Source: an uncultured Clostridium sp. (GTDB lineage Bacteria; Bacillota; Clostridia; Clostridiales; Clostridiaceae). From it: a stretch of 64,000 nt of DNA. The notes below the pieces were generated by a model, which had not been told where the DNA came from, made no database searches, and was given only the letters and a program-made list of their open reading frames with translations. Positions within the stretch are counted from its first letter, which is position 1, and every line of letters starts with the position of its first letter. The DNA lies in contig CAKVEW010000004.1 of NCBI GenBank assembly GCA_934746015.1, forward strand, positions 62,001 to 126,000, written 5' to 3'. The translations under genes and the position numbers were made by a program. Below are positions 1-7,078 of this stretch, piece after piece.

Positions 1-1
1 T

Positions 2-1123
2 AGAAGAGAACATGAATATACTGTGTATTTATTACCTATAGCTGGATTAATAATTACATTTATGTATTTAAGAACTAAGAGAAATGCTTATTCAGGAGAA
101 AATTTACTTAAATCTGAAGTTCAATCAGCAGCCAAGGATATTCCTTTTTATATGATGTTTGTAGTTTTCATAGGATCTTTACTTACTACTTTTTGTGGTG
201 GCTCTGCAGGTAAAGAAGGGTCAGCAGTTGCAATGGGAGGAACTTTAGGGGATTTCATAGCTAGAAAGTTTAAGTTATCTGATGATGAACAAAGAACTTT
301 AGTAATATGTGGAGTAGGAAGTGCATTTGGAGTAATATATGATGTTCCTTTTGCAGGAGCTATATTAGGAATGGAATTGGTTTTGAAAGGAAGATTTCAT
401 TATCAAGCATTAATTCCAGCTTTTTTAACTACTGTAGTATCTAATGAAATAGCTATTTGGATTGGGAGTAAGGCTGTTGAATATCCTAGTTTAGTTTTAG
501 ATGATTTAAGTTTTATAGTAATTATGAAGTTGGTATTATTAGGAGTTATATTTGGAATTGGTGGATTTATATTTAATTTAGTTTTAGATAATAGTGGTAA
601 GGCATATGATAAGTTTACTAAAAATCCATATATTAAGGCAATTATAGGGGGAATTATTACTATAGTATTATTTTGGATAGCTGGTGATAACTACAATGGC
701 CTAGGTCAAAGCTTTATAAATGATTCCTTTAAAAATCATGTAAGCATAATGGATTATATATGGAAAATTATTTTTACTGCAGTTGCATTAGGGTCAGTAT
801 TTCAAGGAGGTAGAGGAAATCCAACATTTTTTGCAGGGGCAACATTAGGAAGTTTTGTTTCTAAATATATTAATTTACCACTTACTTCTGTTACAGCTTT
901 AGGGATGATAGGTTTATTTTGTAGCGCTACTTCTCTTCCTATAACCTCTATAGCTATGGCCTTAGAGTATTTTGGGGGTGAAGAAATGTTAGCAATAATT
1001 ATAGTTATGACAACAAGTTATATAATATCAGGTTTTTATGACATCTTAGTAAAAAAGAAACTTCCAAAAGAAAAAGGAAAAATATTTGAAGGAGTTGTTC
1101 ATAAAAACAAGCCAGATTCATAA
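2..1123 (+). CDS. ClC-family chloride channel/antiporter, 5'-truncated
   Basis: This is the C-terminal part (about 373 residues) of an integral membrane ClC protein, which moves chloride or a similar anion, often in exchange for protons. The frame is open to the window edge, so the real start lies upstream; the GTG at 23 is not a credible start. Visible family marks are the GKEGS segment, carrying the position of the gating glutamate (GKEGP in most members), and GGRGNPTFFAGATLG, the equivalent of the late GxFxP anion-binding segment. Several hydrophobic helices follow. No CBS domains are present at the C terminus. The first selectivity segment (GSGIP) is outside the window, so anion specificity cannot be judged. 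Confidence 0.85.
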   Translation, partial: RREHEYTVYLLPIAGLIITFMYLRTKRNAYSGENLLKSEVQSAAKDIPFYMMFVVFIGSLLTTFCGGSAGKEGSAVAMGGTLGDFIARKFKLSDDEQRTLVICGVGSAFGVIYDVPFAGAILGMELVLKGRFHYQALIPAFLTTVVSNEIAIWIGSKAVEYPSLVLDDLSFIVIMKLVLLGVIFGIGGFIFNLVLDNSGKAYDKFTKNPYIKAIIGGIITIVLFWIAGDNYNGLGQSFINDSFKNHVSIMDYIWKIIFTAVALGSVFQGGRGNPTFFAGATLGSFVSKYINLPLTSVTALGMIGLFCSATSLPITSIAMALEYFGGEEMLAIIIVMTTSYIISGFYDILVKKKLPKEKGKIFEGVVHKNKPDS

Positions 1124-1175
1124 GAAAGTTTAATAGTTAACATAATGAAAAACAGAATGTAAGGAGGAAAATAAC

Positions 1176-2768
1176 TTGATTAAAAGAAATAATAAATGGT
1201 TTATATTTGCCTTTGTGGCTATGGTTATTTCAATAGCTTCATTAGTATCAACAAAAAATAAAAATGACTTTGAGGTAAGTGGAGAGGCAAAGAGTGTTAA
1301 TAATAGCATTATCCCTAAGCCACTAAGTTATAAAGGAAATGAAGGGAAATTTATAATTAATAAAGATACTACTATTTTTGTAAAGGGAAAAGATGAGGAA
1401 GAAACAGCAGAAATAGCTAATATTGCAGAATATTTAAAGGGAAAATTAATGCCAGCCACAGGATATAATTTTAATATAAATAAGAATGAAATTGCAAAAC
1501 AAAATTATATTTATTTGATAACATTAAATAGTGAAAGTACATTGGGGGATGAAGGATATAATATTACAACTACTTCTGATGGAGTAAAAATAGTAGCTAA
1601 TAAACCAGAAGGATTATTTAGAGGAATTCAAACTATTAGACAACTATTACCTGCAGAAATAGCAAAGGCTTCCGTGGTAAATAATATAGAGTGGAGTATT
1701 CCAGTATCAAATATTTATGATAAACCAGAGTATAGTTATAGAGGGTTAATGATAGATGTTGCAAGACATTTTTTCACAGAAGAAGAGATAAAAAATCAAA
1801 TAGACAATGCTGCGCAATATAAAATAAATAGGGTACATTTACATCTTACTGATGATCAAGGTTGGCGGATTGAAATTAAAAAATATCCTGATTTAACTCT
1901 TATTGGAGGAAGTACTCAAGTAGGTGGAGGCCCAGGAGGATATTACACCCAAGAGCAATTTAAAAGTATAGTACAATATGCTGCTGATAGATATATTGAA
2001 ATTATTCCTGAAGTAGATATGCCAGGACATACAAATGCTGCCTTGGCTTCTTTAGGATTTTTAAATCCAGATGGAAAGAGAAGACCTTTGTATACTGGTA
2101 CCAGTGTAGGATTTAGTACACTTATGACAGATAGTGAAGAGACTTATGAATTTATTGAGAATGTAGTTAGAGAAATTTCTGAAATATCACCTTCAAAATA
2201 TTTTCACATGGGTGGAGATGAAGCAGAAAGTACTAAAAAAGAAGATTATGATTACTTTGTAGGAAGGGTTTCAAAAATAGTTCAGAAATTTGGTAAGACG
2301 CCAATAGGCTGGGATCCAATAGACACAGCACCACAAATTAATTCAAGTGTTATACTTCAAAATTGGAAGGATTCAAATGAAGCTGCTAGAAAGAAAAATA
2401 TGAATATGATAATTTCAATTGCTAGTAAGGCTTATTTAGATATGAAGTATAATGAAAATACACCATATGGTCAAAATTGGGCTGGTTATATACCTATAGA
2501 AACAGCTTACAATTGGGACCCAACGGATTTTGCACCAAAGAATTTAGTTTTAGGAATAGAGGCACCTTTATGGACTGAAACTATAGCTAATGTTGAAGCC
2601 ATGGAGTTTATGATTTATCCTAGATTATTAGGATATGCTGAAATTGGATGGACACCCAAGAATGAAAGAGATTGGGGAGAATATAAGATAAGACTTGAGA
2701 AACAAGGCCCTAGATTAGAATATGAAGGAATAAATTATTATAAAGATAATAGCATATTTAAAAGCTAA
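1176..2768 (+). CDS. GH20 beta-N-acetylhexosaminidase, membrane-anchored or secreted
   Basis: A 530-residue family 20 glycoside hydrolase that removes terminal beta-linked GlcNAc/GalNAc by substrate-assisted catalysis. Translation starts at TTG 1176 behind AAGGAGG. Residues about 9-26 form a single hydrophobic segment with no lipobox, so it acts as a signal peptide or uncleaved anchor and places the enzyme outside the cell. An N-terminal GH20b-like domain (about 45-185) precedes the TIM barrel, which opens with YRGLMIDVARHF. The HxGGDE motif lies at H344-E349, with the catalytic Asp348-Glu349 pair. Mucin, host glycans or chitobiose are plausible substrates; specificity is not visible. It stands alone between a channel gene and a small HMA-like gene. 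Confidence 0.92.
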   Translation: MIKRNNKWFIFAFVAMVISIASLVSTKNKNDFEVSGEAKSVNNSIIPKPLSYKGNEGKFIINKDTTIFVKGKDEEETAEIANIAEYLKGKLMPATGYNFNINKNEIAKQNYIYLITLNSESTLGDEGYNITTTSDGVKIVANKPEGLFRGIQTIRQLLPAEIAKASVVNNIEWSIPVSNIYDKPEYSYRGLMIDVARHFFTEEEIKNQIDNAAQYKINRVHLHLTDDQGWRIEIKKYPDLTLIGGSTQVGGGPGGYYTQEQFKSIVQYAADRYIEIIPEVDMPGHTNAALASLGFLNPDGKRRPLYTGTSVGFSTLMTDSEETYEFIENVVREISEISPSKYFHMGGDEAESTKKEDYDYFVGRVSKIVQKFGKTPIGWDPIDTAPQINSSVILQNWKDSNEAARKKNMNMIISIASKAYLDMKYNENTPYGQNWAGYIPIETAYNWDPTDFAPKNLVLGIEAPLWTETIANVEAMEFMIYPRLLGYAEIGWTPKNERDWGEYKIRLEKQGPRLEYEGINYYKDNSIFKS

Positions 2769-2832
2769 TAAAAATTTTTTAAGAAAAAATGAGCATAATA
2801 TATTTGTACAAGAAAATGAAAGGAGACTTATT

Positions 2833-3036
2833 ATGGATAGAATACATTACAAAATAAATGGAATAGAAAATGAGAATATGAAAACCCAAGTAAAAAATTC
2901 ATTAGAGAAAGTAGAAGGGGTTAATGATGTTTGCGTGGATGTAGCAAGAGGTACAATTGAGATAATCTACAATAAACCAGCAACTGAAGCTCAAATTAAA
3001 TCTTGTTTAGAAAATTCAGGTCATGTAATCGTATAA
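2833..3036 (+). CDS. Small HMA-like domain protein lacking the CxxC metal site
   Basis: A 67-residue protein with the beta-alpha-beta-beta-alpha-beta spacing of the heavy-metal-associated (HMA/CopZ) fold: IHYKINGIE, KNSLEKVEGVNDVCVDVARGTIEI, then a second helix and GHVIV. The loop that normally carries GMxCxxC reads GIENENMK instead, so the copper-binding cysteine pair is absent; the two cysteines present are elsewhere. A strong ribosome site (AAAGGAG) precedes the ATG, and an intrinsic terminator follows 9 bases after the stop. The fold assignment is by pattern; function is unknown, and classical metal transfer is unlikely. Confidence 0.7.
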   Translation: MDRIHYKINGIENENMKTQVKNSLEKVEGVNDVCVDVARGTIEIIYNKPATEAQIKSCLENSGHVIV

Positions 3037-3044
3037 ATTAATGG

Positions 3045-3080
3045 AATAGTCTATGTTAAAAAAAACATAGGCTATTTTTA
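3045..3080 (+). terminator. Intrinsic terminator after the HMA-like gene
   Basis: A 13-base arm (3045-3057) pairs with 3064-3076 around a short A-rich loop and runs into a T-rich tract (ATTTTTA). It separates the upstream genes from the phosphate transporter. Confidence 0.8.
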
Positions 3081-3175
3081 TACAAAATAATTGAAAAATT
3101 ATGAAAAAAGAGATATTGTTAAATTATAGTACAAAAGAATATAATAAATGTACTTATACTGAAAGGAGATAATTA

Positions 3176-4228
3176 ATGACAATTTCTTTTTTTGAATTTA
3201 TAAGTCAATTAGTGGACAACACTCCTCTTTTAATTACAGTTATTTTAACTTTAGGAGTGATTTTAGTAAATGGTTGGACAGATGCACCTAATGCAATTGC
3301 TACATGTGTATCAACTAGGGCTATTGGACCACGTGCTGCTATATTTATGGCTACAATATTCAACTTCCTAGGTGTTTTTTTTATGACAATGATAAATGCC
3401 AATGTAGCACAAACAATATATAATATGGTTGATTTTGGAGGAGATCCACACTATTCGCTAATAGCATTATGTGCAGCCTTGTTTGCTATAGTTGTTTGGG
3501 CAACAGCAGCTTGGTATTTTGGAATTCCTACAAGTGAGAGTCATGCTTTAATAGCTGGAATTTCAGGAGCCGCAATTGCACTACAAGGTGGAATGAGTGG
3601 AATAAATGGAAGCGAGTGGATGAAAGTAATATATGGCCTTATATTATCTACATTCTTAGGATTTGGAATGGGATGGATAACCGTAAAAATTATTGGGTTT
3701 ATATTTAGGGGAGTTGATCGTAGAAAATCTAGAAGCTTTTTTAAATATTCTCAAATAGGTGGTGGAGCTGCTATGGCATTTATGCATGGGGCTCAAGATG
3801 GACAAAAATTTATGGGAGTATTTATGCTTGGGATTTTCTTAGCAAATGGAAGAGGGGATGTTCAAAACTTTGTTATACCAGTATGGTTAATGATATTATG
3901 TTCGTTAGTTATGGCATTAGGAACCTCTATTGGAGGTTATAAGATAATAAAAGCAGTTGGAATGGACATGGTTAAGCTAGAGCAATATCAAGGCTTTTCA
4001 GCAGATTTAGCAGGTGCTGGATGTCTTTTACTTTCTTCAGTAACAGGAATTCCTGTAAGTACTACACATACAAAAACTACTGCTATAATGGGAGTTGGAG
4101 CTGCAAAGAGACTTAGTTCAGTTAATTGGGGCGTGGTTAAGGAAATGGTTTGGACATGGGTTCTGACTTTTCCTGGTTGTGGTTTAATAGGATTTTTAAT
4201 GGCGGAATTATTTATTTGGATATTTTAA
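3176..4228 (+). CDS. PiT-family inorganic phosphate transporter
   Basis: A 350-residue membrane protein of the PiT family, which imports inorganic phosphate coupled to protons or sodium. Both halves of the internally repeated signature are visible: GWTDAPNAIATCVSTRA near the N terminus (family GxNDxANA, here with TDAPNA) and PVSTTHTKTTAIMGVG near the C terminus, plus PTSESHALIAG in the middle. About ten hydrophobic segments are spread over the length, which is at the short end for the family. GAAAGGAG precedes the start. The DUF47/PhoU-like gene follows 27 bases downstream, the usual partner arrangement. Confidence 0.93.
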   Translation: MTISFFEFISQLVDNTPLLITVILTLGVILVNGWTDAPNAIATCVSTRAIGPRAAIFMATIFNFLGVFFMTMINANVAQTIYNMVDFGGDPHYSLIALCAALFAIVVWATAAWYFGIPTSESHALIAGISGAAIALQGGMSGINGSEWMKVIYGLILSTFLGFGMGWITVKIIGFIFRGVDRRKSRSFFKYSQIGGGAAMAFMHGAQDGQKFMGVFMLGIFLANGRGDVQNFVIPVWLMILCSLVMALGTSIGGYKIIKAVGMDMVKLEQYQGFSADLAGAGCLLLSSVTGIPVSTTHTKTTAIMGVGAAKRLSSVNWGVVKEMVWTWVLTFPGCGLIGFLMAELFIWIF

Positions 4229-4255
4229 AATATAACTGTAGAGGAGTAATAATTA

Positions 4256-4879
4256 ATGTTAGGAAAGAAAGAAAATAATTATTTTGAAATGTTAGCTGAA
4301 TTAGTAGACTATTCATGTGATGCAGCCAATTTACTTCATAGCACATTACTAAATTTTGATGTAAATTCAATAGAAGATAAGATAAACGAAATGCATACTA
4401 TAGAGCATACAGCTGATATTAAGAAACATGATATGATGAATAAATTGTCTAAGGAATTTATAACACCAATTGAAAGAGGGGATATTATTGAAATGGCCCA
4501 CTTTATTGATAATGTTACTGATGCTTTAGAGGATATTTTAACAAGAATTTATATGTTTAATATTATTGATATAAGAAAAGAAGCTTTAGATTTTGCAAAT
4601 GTAATTATTAAGAATTGTAAGGAATTAAAAAAGATAATGAAGGAGTTCCATAATTTCAAAAAATCATCAGAAATTCATAAGTTAATTATAAGTATAAATG
4701 ATTTAGAAGAAGATGGTGATAGATTATATGTTAGTAGTATAAGAAATCTATATACAACATCGAAGGATCCTATAGAACTTATGACATGGACTGATACTTT
4801 TAAGTATTTTGAAAGATGTTGTGATGCTTGTGAAAGTGTAGCAAACTTGGTTGAAAGTGTAATGATGAAAAATTCATAA
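4256..4879 (+). CDS. DUF47 (PhoU-like) protein, partner of the PiT transporter
   Basis: A 207-residue all-helical cytoplasmic protein of the DUF47/TIGR00153 family, distantly related to PhoU. Typical segments are ELVDYSCDAANLLH near the start, IEHTADIKKHDMMNKLSKEFITPIERGDIIEMAHFIDNVTDALED in the first half (acidic EH/ED clusters that bind metals in PhoU-like proteins) and DLEEDGDRLY in the second half. It shares a transcript with the PiT gene (27-base gap, GAGGAG ribosome site). In other bacteria such partners modulate low-affinity phosphate uptake; that role is inferred from context. Confidence 0.9.
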   Translation: MLGKKENNYFEMLAELVDYSCDAANLLHSTLLNFDVNSIEDKINEMHTIEHTADIKKHDMMNKLSKEFITPIERGDIIEMAHFIDNVTDALEDILTRIYMFNIIDIRKEALDFANVIIKNCKELKKIMKEFHNFKKSSEIHKLIISINDLEEDGDRLYVSSIRNLYTTSKDPIELMTWTDTFKYFERCCDACESVANLVESVMMKNS

Positions 4880-4900
4880 TTAATAAAGGAAGTAAGAAAA

Positions 4901-5605
4901 ATGAAAGTGGAAATTTGGTCAGATATTTTTTGCCCATTCTGTTATATAGGAAAACGTAGATTTGAAAATGCTTTAAGCAAGTTTAAAGATAAAGAAAAAG
5001 TCGAAATTGTATTTAGGAGTTTTGAACTAAACAAAGAGGCTCCAAAGATTAATAATAAAAACATTCATGAAGTAATTGCTGGGAAATATGGAATTACTAT
5101 TGATGAAGCAAGAAATAATAATTATAAGATTATAAACCAAGCTAAGACCCTAGGGTTAGATTATAATTTTGATGATTTAGTGTTAACAAATTCTTTTGAT
5201 GCACATCGAATGATTCATTATGCAAAAGATTTTGGTAAGAATGAAGAGATGACAGAGGCTTTATTTAAAGCCTACTTTACAGATTCAAAAAACATTAGTG
5301 ATTTTAATACTTTAGGAGATTTAGCAAATAGTATTGGCTTAAATAAAGAAGAAGCTATTAATTTCTTAAATAGTGATAAATATAAAGATGAAGTTAGGGA
5401 AGATGAAGCATTAGCAAGAAATTATGGGATTTCTTCTGTACCAACATTTATATTTAATAATAAGTTTAAGGTTACAGGAGCTCAACCTGAAGATGTCTTT
5501 TTAATGGCACTAAATAAGGTTGTTGAAGAAGAAAAGTCTTCTTTAAATCTAGATGATAATAACCAAAGGGAAAATGTATGTATAGATGGAAAATGTAGTC
5601 TTTAA
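4901..5605 (+). CDS. DsbA-family (FrnE-like) thiol oxidoreductase
   Basis: A 234-residue cytoplasmic protein with a thioredoxin fold carrying a helical insertion. The active site is C11-P-F-C14 within DIFCPFCYIG, followed by the FrnE-like MIHYAKDFGK region and the cis-Pro segment SSVPTFIF. It has no signal peptide, so it acts in the cytosol, unlike periplasmic DsbA. Length and motifs match the DsbA family oxidoreductases related to FrnE and polyketide-type isomerases. The last residues (CIDGKCSL) add a second Cys pair that could bind metal or act in redox; this tail is outside the core fold. It lies 21 bases after the DUF47 gene, probably on the same transcript, and ends at a terminator. Confidence 0.88.
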   Translation: MKVEIWSDIFCPFCYIGKRRFENALSKFKDKEKVEIVFRSFELNKEAPKINNKNIHEVIAGKYGITIDEARNNNYKIINQAKTLGLDYNFDDLVLTNSFDAHRMIHYAKDFGKNEEMTEALFKAYFTDSKNISDFNTLGDLANSIGLNKEEAINFLNSDKYKDEVREDEALARNYGISSVPTFIFNNKFKVTGAQPEDVFLMALNKVVEEEKSSLNLDDNNQRENVCIDGKCSL

Positions 5606-5622
5606 TAAATAATATAATATAT

Positions 5623-5665
5623 AATCTGTGACTATAAATTAATATAATCACAGATTTTTATTTTA
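5623..5665 (+). terminator. Intrinsic terminator after the DsbA-family gene
   Basis: A perfect 9-bp stem (AATCTGTGA at 5623-5631 with TCACAGATT at 5648-5656) is followed by TTTATTTT. Confidence 0.85.
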
Positions 5666-5724
5666 TGTTACTAAGATAAGTAATAAAAATGTAGAAATAT
5701 TGTAAAATTTTTATTAGAAAAAAG

Positions 5725-5753
5725 TTGACAATGTTTACATAGTATATTAAAAT
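5725..5753 (+). promoter_or_regulatory. Sigma-A promoter of the beta-glucoside operon
   Basis: TTGACA at 5725-5730 and TAAAAT at 5748-5753 are separated by 17 bases, an almost ideal sigma-A promoter. It sits about 30 bases upstream of the first RAT, as expected for an antitermination-controlled leader. A weak CcpA-like stretch overlaps the -35 and spacer but is not called. Confidence 0.8.
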
Positions 5754-5780
5754 AATGATATGTTAATGAGGATCCATTTA

Positions 5781-5811
5781 CGGATTGTTACTGGAAAGCA
5801 GGCAAAACCTA
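5781..5811 (+). promoter_or_regulatory. RAT 1, LicT/BglG antiterminator-binding RNA
   Basis: The ribonucleic antiterminator pattern GGATTGTTACT...GCAGGCAAAACCT is present at 5782-5810, matching the LicT/SacY family consensus. Its 3' arm (AAAACCT) is shared with the left arm of the terminator that follows, so the two structures exclude each other. Confidence 0.92.
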
Positions 5812-5877
5812 AATTGATACCAAATTAGTTTTAGTAGGGGTACTATAACTATTTGATATTGATTTGGGTTTTTTTCT
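5805..5877 (+). terminator. RAT 1-controlled leader terminator before licT
   Basis: The left arm (about 5805-5819, starting in the RAT) pairs over about 15-16 bp, with three G-U pairs, with the right arm ending in GATTTGGGTTTTTTT (5861-5875). The T-run gives an intrinsic terminator about 65 bases before the antiterminator gene. Confidence 0.85.
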
Positions 5878-5941
5878 ATAATTCAGTTATATAATATATT
5901 CTATATTTCTAATAGAAAATTAAACAGAAGGAGTTAGAGAT

Positions 5942-6778
5942 ATGCTTATAAATAAAGTGTTAAATAACAATGTCATTACAATTATTAATGAAAATGATGA
6001 AGAAGCAGTAGTTATGGGGAGAGGGATAGCCTTTCAAAAGAAAAAGGGTGATGAGGTTGATAAGGAAAAGATAGATAAGATATTTGTTTTAAAAAATAAA
6101 AGTATCAATGAGAAGTTAATTGAATTAGTTAAAGATATTCCTGTAGAAAACTTGGAAATTGCTGAAGAAGTAATAAAGTATGCTGAAGAAAAGTTAGATA
6201 CAAAATTAAATGAAAATATTTATTTAACACTTACTGATCATATAAGCTTTTCCTTAAACAGGTATGAAAATAATTTAGAAATGAAAAATGTTATGCTTTG
6301 GGATATAAAAAGATTACATAAAACAGAATTTTCTATAGGGATTAAAGCATTAGAAATAATTAAAAATAGATTTGGTATAGAGCTTCCTGAAGATGAAGCT
6401 GCAACTATAGCTATGCATATCTTAAATGGAGAGTTAAGCCAAGATATGCCACAAATAGTTGATATAATAAATTTGATTAATGAAGTTCTTAAGATAGTAA
6501 AATATCATTTCAATATAGATTTTGATGAAGAATCAATTAATTATTATAGGTTTGTCACTCATTTAAAATTCTTTGCTCAAAGATTAGTAAATGGGAAATA
6601 CTATGAGGACAATGATAATGAACTTTTTGAAATGATTAAAGATAAATATCCTAAATCCTATGAATGCACTAAAAAGATTGATGGATTTATAAAAAAGAAG
6701 TTTGATAATGAACTAACAAAAGAGGAAAAATTATATCTTATAGTTCATACAGCGAGAGTTGTAAAGGAAAATTATTAG
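5942..6778 (+). CDS. licT: LicT/BglG-family transcriptional antiterminator
   Basis: A 278-residue RNA-binding antiterminator that controls the beta-glucoside operon. The first 55 residues are the CAT RNA-binding domain (KVLNNNVITIINENDEEAVVMGRGIAFQ). Two PTS-regulation domains follow, with conserved phosphorylatable histidines in LTDHISFSL and MHILN (PRD1) and in RFVTHLKFFAQRL and IVHTARV (PRD2). By family knowledge, the cognate IIBCA permease phosphorylates and inactivates PRD1 when no substrate is present, and HPr activates PRD2. Its own leader carries RAT 1, giving autoregulation, and RATs 2 and 3 lie between it and the permease. GAAGGAG precedes the ATG. Confidence 0.93.
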   Translation: MLINKVLNNNVITIINENDEEAVVMGRGIAFQKKKGDEVDKEKIDKIFVLKNKSINEKLIELVKDIPVENLEIAEEVIKYAEEKLDTKLNENIYLTLTDHISFSLNRYENNLEMKNVMLWDIKRLHKTEFSIGIKALEIIKNRFGIELPEDEAATIAMHILNGELSQDMPQIVDIINLINEVLKIVKYHFNIDFDEESINYYRFVTHLKFFAQRLVNGKYYEDNDNELFEMIKDKYPKSYECTKKIDGFIKKKFDNELTKEEKLYLIVHTARVVKENY

Positions 6779-6797
6779 AATTAAATTTTACTTTATA

Positions 6798-6829
6798 AGG
6801 ATTGTAACTGAGGCTATCAGGCAAAATCT
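6798..6829 (+). promoter_or_regulatory. RAT 2, LicT-binding RNA between licT and bglP
   Basis: AAGGATTGTAACTG...CAGGCAAAATCT matches the RAT pattern, with AATCT in place of AACCT at the 3' end, which leaves a G-U pair in the basal stem. It overlaps the left arm of the next terminator. Confidence 0.88.
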
Positions 6830-6926
6830 AAGTTAGAAAATATTTAACTAATAGGAATACATTCTACATTTAAATATTATTATGCATTTATAAATGTTAA
6901 GTATTATGATAATTTAGGTTTTTTAT
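6823..6926 (+). terminator. RAT 2-controlled terminator between licT and bglP
   Basis: Left arm AAAATCTAAGTT (6823-6834) pairs over 12 bp, with two G-U pairs, with AATTTAGGTTTT (6911-6922), followed by TTATTATA. The loop is about 76 bases and contains smaller hairpins (for example around CATTTATAAATG at 6885-6896). Transcription into the permease gene should stop here unless RAT 2 is bound. Confidence 0.75.
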
Positions 6927-6996
6927 TATATACTGATAAATAATTTATGTTTGGAGGAGATAGCAGGAAATTAATTTTATAACTGGAAGTTTCATA

Positions 6997-7027
6997 GGAT
7001 TGTAACTGATTCGATCAGGCAAAACCT
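6997..7027 (+). promoter_or_regulatory. RAT 3, immediately upstream of bglP
   Basis: GGATTGTAACTG at 6997-7008 and CAGGCAAAACCT at 7016-7027 form a third clear RAT. Unlike the other two it is not followed by a terminator. Its 3' end (7026-7027) runs into a hairpin that contains the bglP ribosome site. Confidence 0.88.
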
Positions 7028-7076
7028 TAATTCTTCAAAACTTAAATAATTTAAATTTTGAAAGTGAGGAATTAAG
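7026..7076 (+). promoter_or_regulatory. Hairpin sequestering the bglP Shine-Dalgarno, next to RAT 3
   Basis: CTTAATTC (7026-7033) pairs perfectly with GAATTAAG (7069-7076), and UUCA (7034-7037) can continue with UGAG (7065-7068). The bglP ribosome site GAGGA (7066-7070) is therefore inside the stem. An inner TTCAAAA/TTTTGAA pairing (7034-7040 with 7056-7062) is an alternative extension. No T-run follows, so this is not an intrinsic terminator. It overlaps RAT 3 by only two bases. Confidence 0.6.
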
Positions 7077-7078
7077 CT

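Noticed and set aside
5726..5739. CcpA (cre) site overlapping the bgl promoter
   Set aside because: TGACAATGTTTACA misses two conserved positions of the cre consensus, including the C of the central CG, so it was not called although catabolite repression of this operon would be expected.
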